Of a DNA stretch of 64,000 nucleotides, positions 63,324 through 64,000 are shown piece after piece. The stretch spans positions 434,001 to 498,000 of the forward strand of contig NZ_JAPJZH010000001.1 of NCBI RefSeq assembly GCF_027889715.1, given 5' to 3'. The stretch's first letter is position 1. The number at the start of each line of letters is the position of its first letter. Under the pieces are notes generated by a model. It saw only the letters and a program-made list of their open reading frames with translations. It did no database searches and was not told the DNA's origin. Both the position numbers and the translations under genes were made by a program. Origin of the DNA: Allohoeflea poritis. GTDB lineage: Bacteria; Pseudomonadota; Alphaproteobacteria; Rhizobiales; Rhizobiaceae.

Positions 63324-63371
63324 TTGACATAATACCCTTTGGTATTATATTAAATGATACCCTTTGGTATT
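63324..63371 (+). promoter_or_regulatory. Promoter with twin ArsR-type operators
   Basis: TTGACA (63324-63329) and TATATT (63346-63351) form a promoter with a 16-base spacer. AATACC-CTTT-GGTATT (63331-63346) fills the spacer, and GATACC-CTTT-GGTATT (63356-63371) lies at or just past the transcription start, 25 bases on. Two near-identical palindromes at this position indicate repression by the ArsR protein encoded next. Confidence 0.8.
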
Positions 63372-63386
63372 ATTTAGGAGCGAAAC

Positions 63387-63425
63387 ATGTCAATCAACCA
63401 ATTGCGGGCACAGCGTCATGAGTGA
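63387..63425 (+). CDS. Possible 12-residue leader ORF overlapping arsR-type gene
   Basis: ATG at 63387 is preceded by AGGAG (63376-63380) at ideal spacing and encodes MSINQLRAQRHE before TGA, overlapping the ArsR start by eight bases. The regulator itself has no good ribosome site, so translation may be coupled. It could equally be that the site belongs to a misplaced start. Confidence 0.4.
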   Translation: MSINQLRAQRHE

Positions 63426-63750
63426 TTCACTTCAAGGCGCCTTCAGGGCGCTCGCGGACCCCACGCGGCGGGACATACTGCTCCACCTGAGCAGCCGCGA
63501 CATGACAATCGCCGAGGTTGCCGATCACTTCTCGATCACCCGTGCCGCGGTCAGGAAACATCTGACCATCCTCGAGGAAGGCCGCCTCATCACGGTTCGC
63601 GCCGAGGGGCGTGAACGTATCAATCACCTGGAGCCCGTCGGCCTCAAGCCGGTCGCCGACTGGGTCGGCTACTTCGACCGCTTCTGGGACGACAGGCTGC
63701 TCGAACTGCAGCGTGCGGTGAAAGATCATGAAAGGACCAAAGATGACTGA
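63418..63750 (+). CDS. ArsR family transcriptional regulator
   Basis: A 110-residue winged-helix regulator: FRALADPTRRDILLHLSSRDMTIAEVADHF is the ArsR start (split over residues 8-35), then RAAVRKHLTILEEGRLI and the wing VRAEGRERINHLEP. No metal-binding Cys motif (ELCVCDL) is present, as in the non-metal subgroup that pairs with AHSA1 proteins. Its stop overlaps the next start by eight bases. It probably represses its own operon through the twin upstream palindromes. Confidence 0.87.
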   Translation: MSDSLQGAFRALADPTRRDILLHLSSRDMTIAEVADHFSITRAAVRKHLTILEEGRLITVRAEGRERINHLEPVGLKPVADWVGYFDRFWDDRLLELQRAVKDHERTKDD

Positions 63751-64000
63751 CGCAGCAATCACCAAGACCGTCTTTCTGGAGGCATCGCGCGAAACCGTCT
63801 GGCATTTCCTGACCGACAGGGACAAGCTGGCAATGTGGTTCCACCGGGCGGACCAGGATCTGCGCGATGGCGAGGACTATGCCCTGCTCGGCAAGACGGA
63901 CGACGGCGCGGATATGAAACTGTGCTGGGGAACGGTGCTTGAGATGGACAGGCCGTCCAGGCTGGTCTGCTCATTTACCGTGCAGCCGCTCAATGGCGCG
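63743..64000 (+). CDS. AHSA1/SRPBCC domain protein, 3' end cut by window
   Basis: The first 86 residues of an SRPBCC-fold protein: VFLEASRETVWHFLTDRDKLAMWFHRADQDLRDGEDY, split here as the START-like N-terminal strand and helix, then WGTVLEMDRPSRLV, the usual AHSA1 pattern. It overlaps the ArsR gene and forms the common ArsR-AHSA1 operon. Such proteins bind hydrophobic small molecules; the specific ligand is not known. The gene continues past base 64000. Confidence 0.88.
   Translation, partial: MTDAAITKTVFLEASRETVWHFLTDRDKLAMWFHRADQDLRDGEDYALLGKTDDGADMKLCWGTVLEMDRPSRLVCSFTVQPLNGA

Overview
The window looks like chromosome from a GC-rich alphaproteobacterium, most likely of the order Hyphomicrobiales (Rhizobiales). 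The evidence is the density of ABC, TRAP and MFS uptake systems with divergent GntR, LacI, MarR and LysR regulators, a rhizobial-type malonate module (matAB plus a GntR regulator), a YcbB-type L,D-transpeptidase, and small exported protein families that I associate with this order. No rRNA, tRNA, CRISPR array, intact insertion sequence or phage gene was seen. Genus and species cannot be set from this sequence alone.

Layout. 0-5.4 kb: class II aldolase, an Rrf2 regulator overlapping an NAD-binding epimerase-like protein, a MarR-GNAT fusion, a ring-cleaving dioxygenase of the VOC fold, and an exported protein. 5.5-14.8 kb: L,D-transpeptidase, two exported proteins of unknown role, a class D beta-lactamase, MFS exporter, double cupin, Tat-exported alpha/beta hydrolase, AraC regulator, Cys-rich repeat protein. 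14.8-18 kb: a GntR regulator divergent from a DapA-like lyase and an FAD amino-acid dehydrogenase, resembling part of a hydroxyproline catabolic cluster. 18.6-24 kb: NudK-type Nudix hydrolase, prolyl aminopeptidase, MFS, amidase. 24-28.9 kb: Lrp/AsnC regulator, class V aminotransferase and a full TRAP transporter in one direction. 29-31 kb: a CDF metal exporter and a small mer-like unit (MerR, MerT-like protein, GDCCVxC protein) with a textbook MerR promoter. 31-36.5 kb: a peptide-type ABC operon. 36.8-42.4 kb: a guanidinium-type SMR exporter preceded by a recognisable guanidine-II (mini-ykkC) riboswitch, GST, exported agmatine-deiminase-like protein, MBL-fold enzyme, pirin and an F420/NADP-reductase-like protein. 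42.5-45.2 kb: a LysR gene whose 3' end is duplicated about 1.5 kb downstream; the duplicates flank an AT-rich insert that encodes a membrane-anchored H-type lectin-like protein. 45.2-50.8 kb: MarR and a flavin monooxygenase, then matB, matA and their GntR regulator. 50.8-58.1 kb: a LacI-controlled sugar-type ABC operon with a GH63-like glycosidase. 58.2-60.3 kb: a copper-type locus (DUF4396 protein, CueR, DUF318 permease). 60.6-64 kb: MFS, a GltS-like glutamate symporter, and an ArsR-AHSA1 pair cut by the window end.

How it works together. Most units are self-contained import-plus-catabolism modules with a local regulator, several with visible perfect palindromic operators (Rrf2, MarR-GNAT, MarR-FMO, GntR, LacI, ArsR). 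A second theme is detoxification: mercury or related metal, copper, guanidine, quinone or hydroquinone, beta-lactam and drug efflux. The strongest single item is the two-hairpin ACGR-loop riboswitch upstream of the SMR exporter. The most unusual are the duplicated LysR tail with its lectin insert and the two ABC permeases with extra domains.
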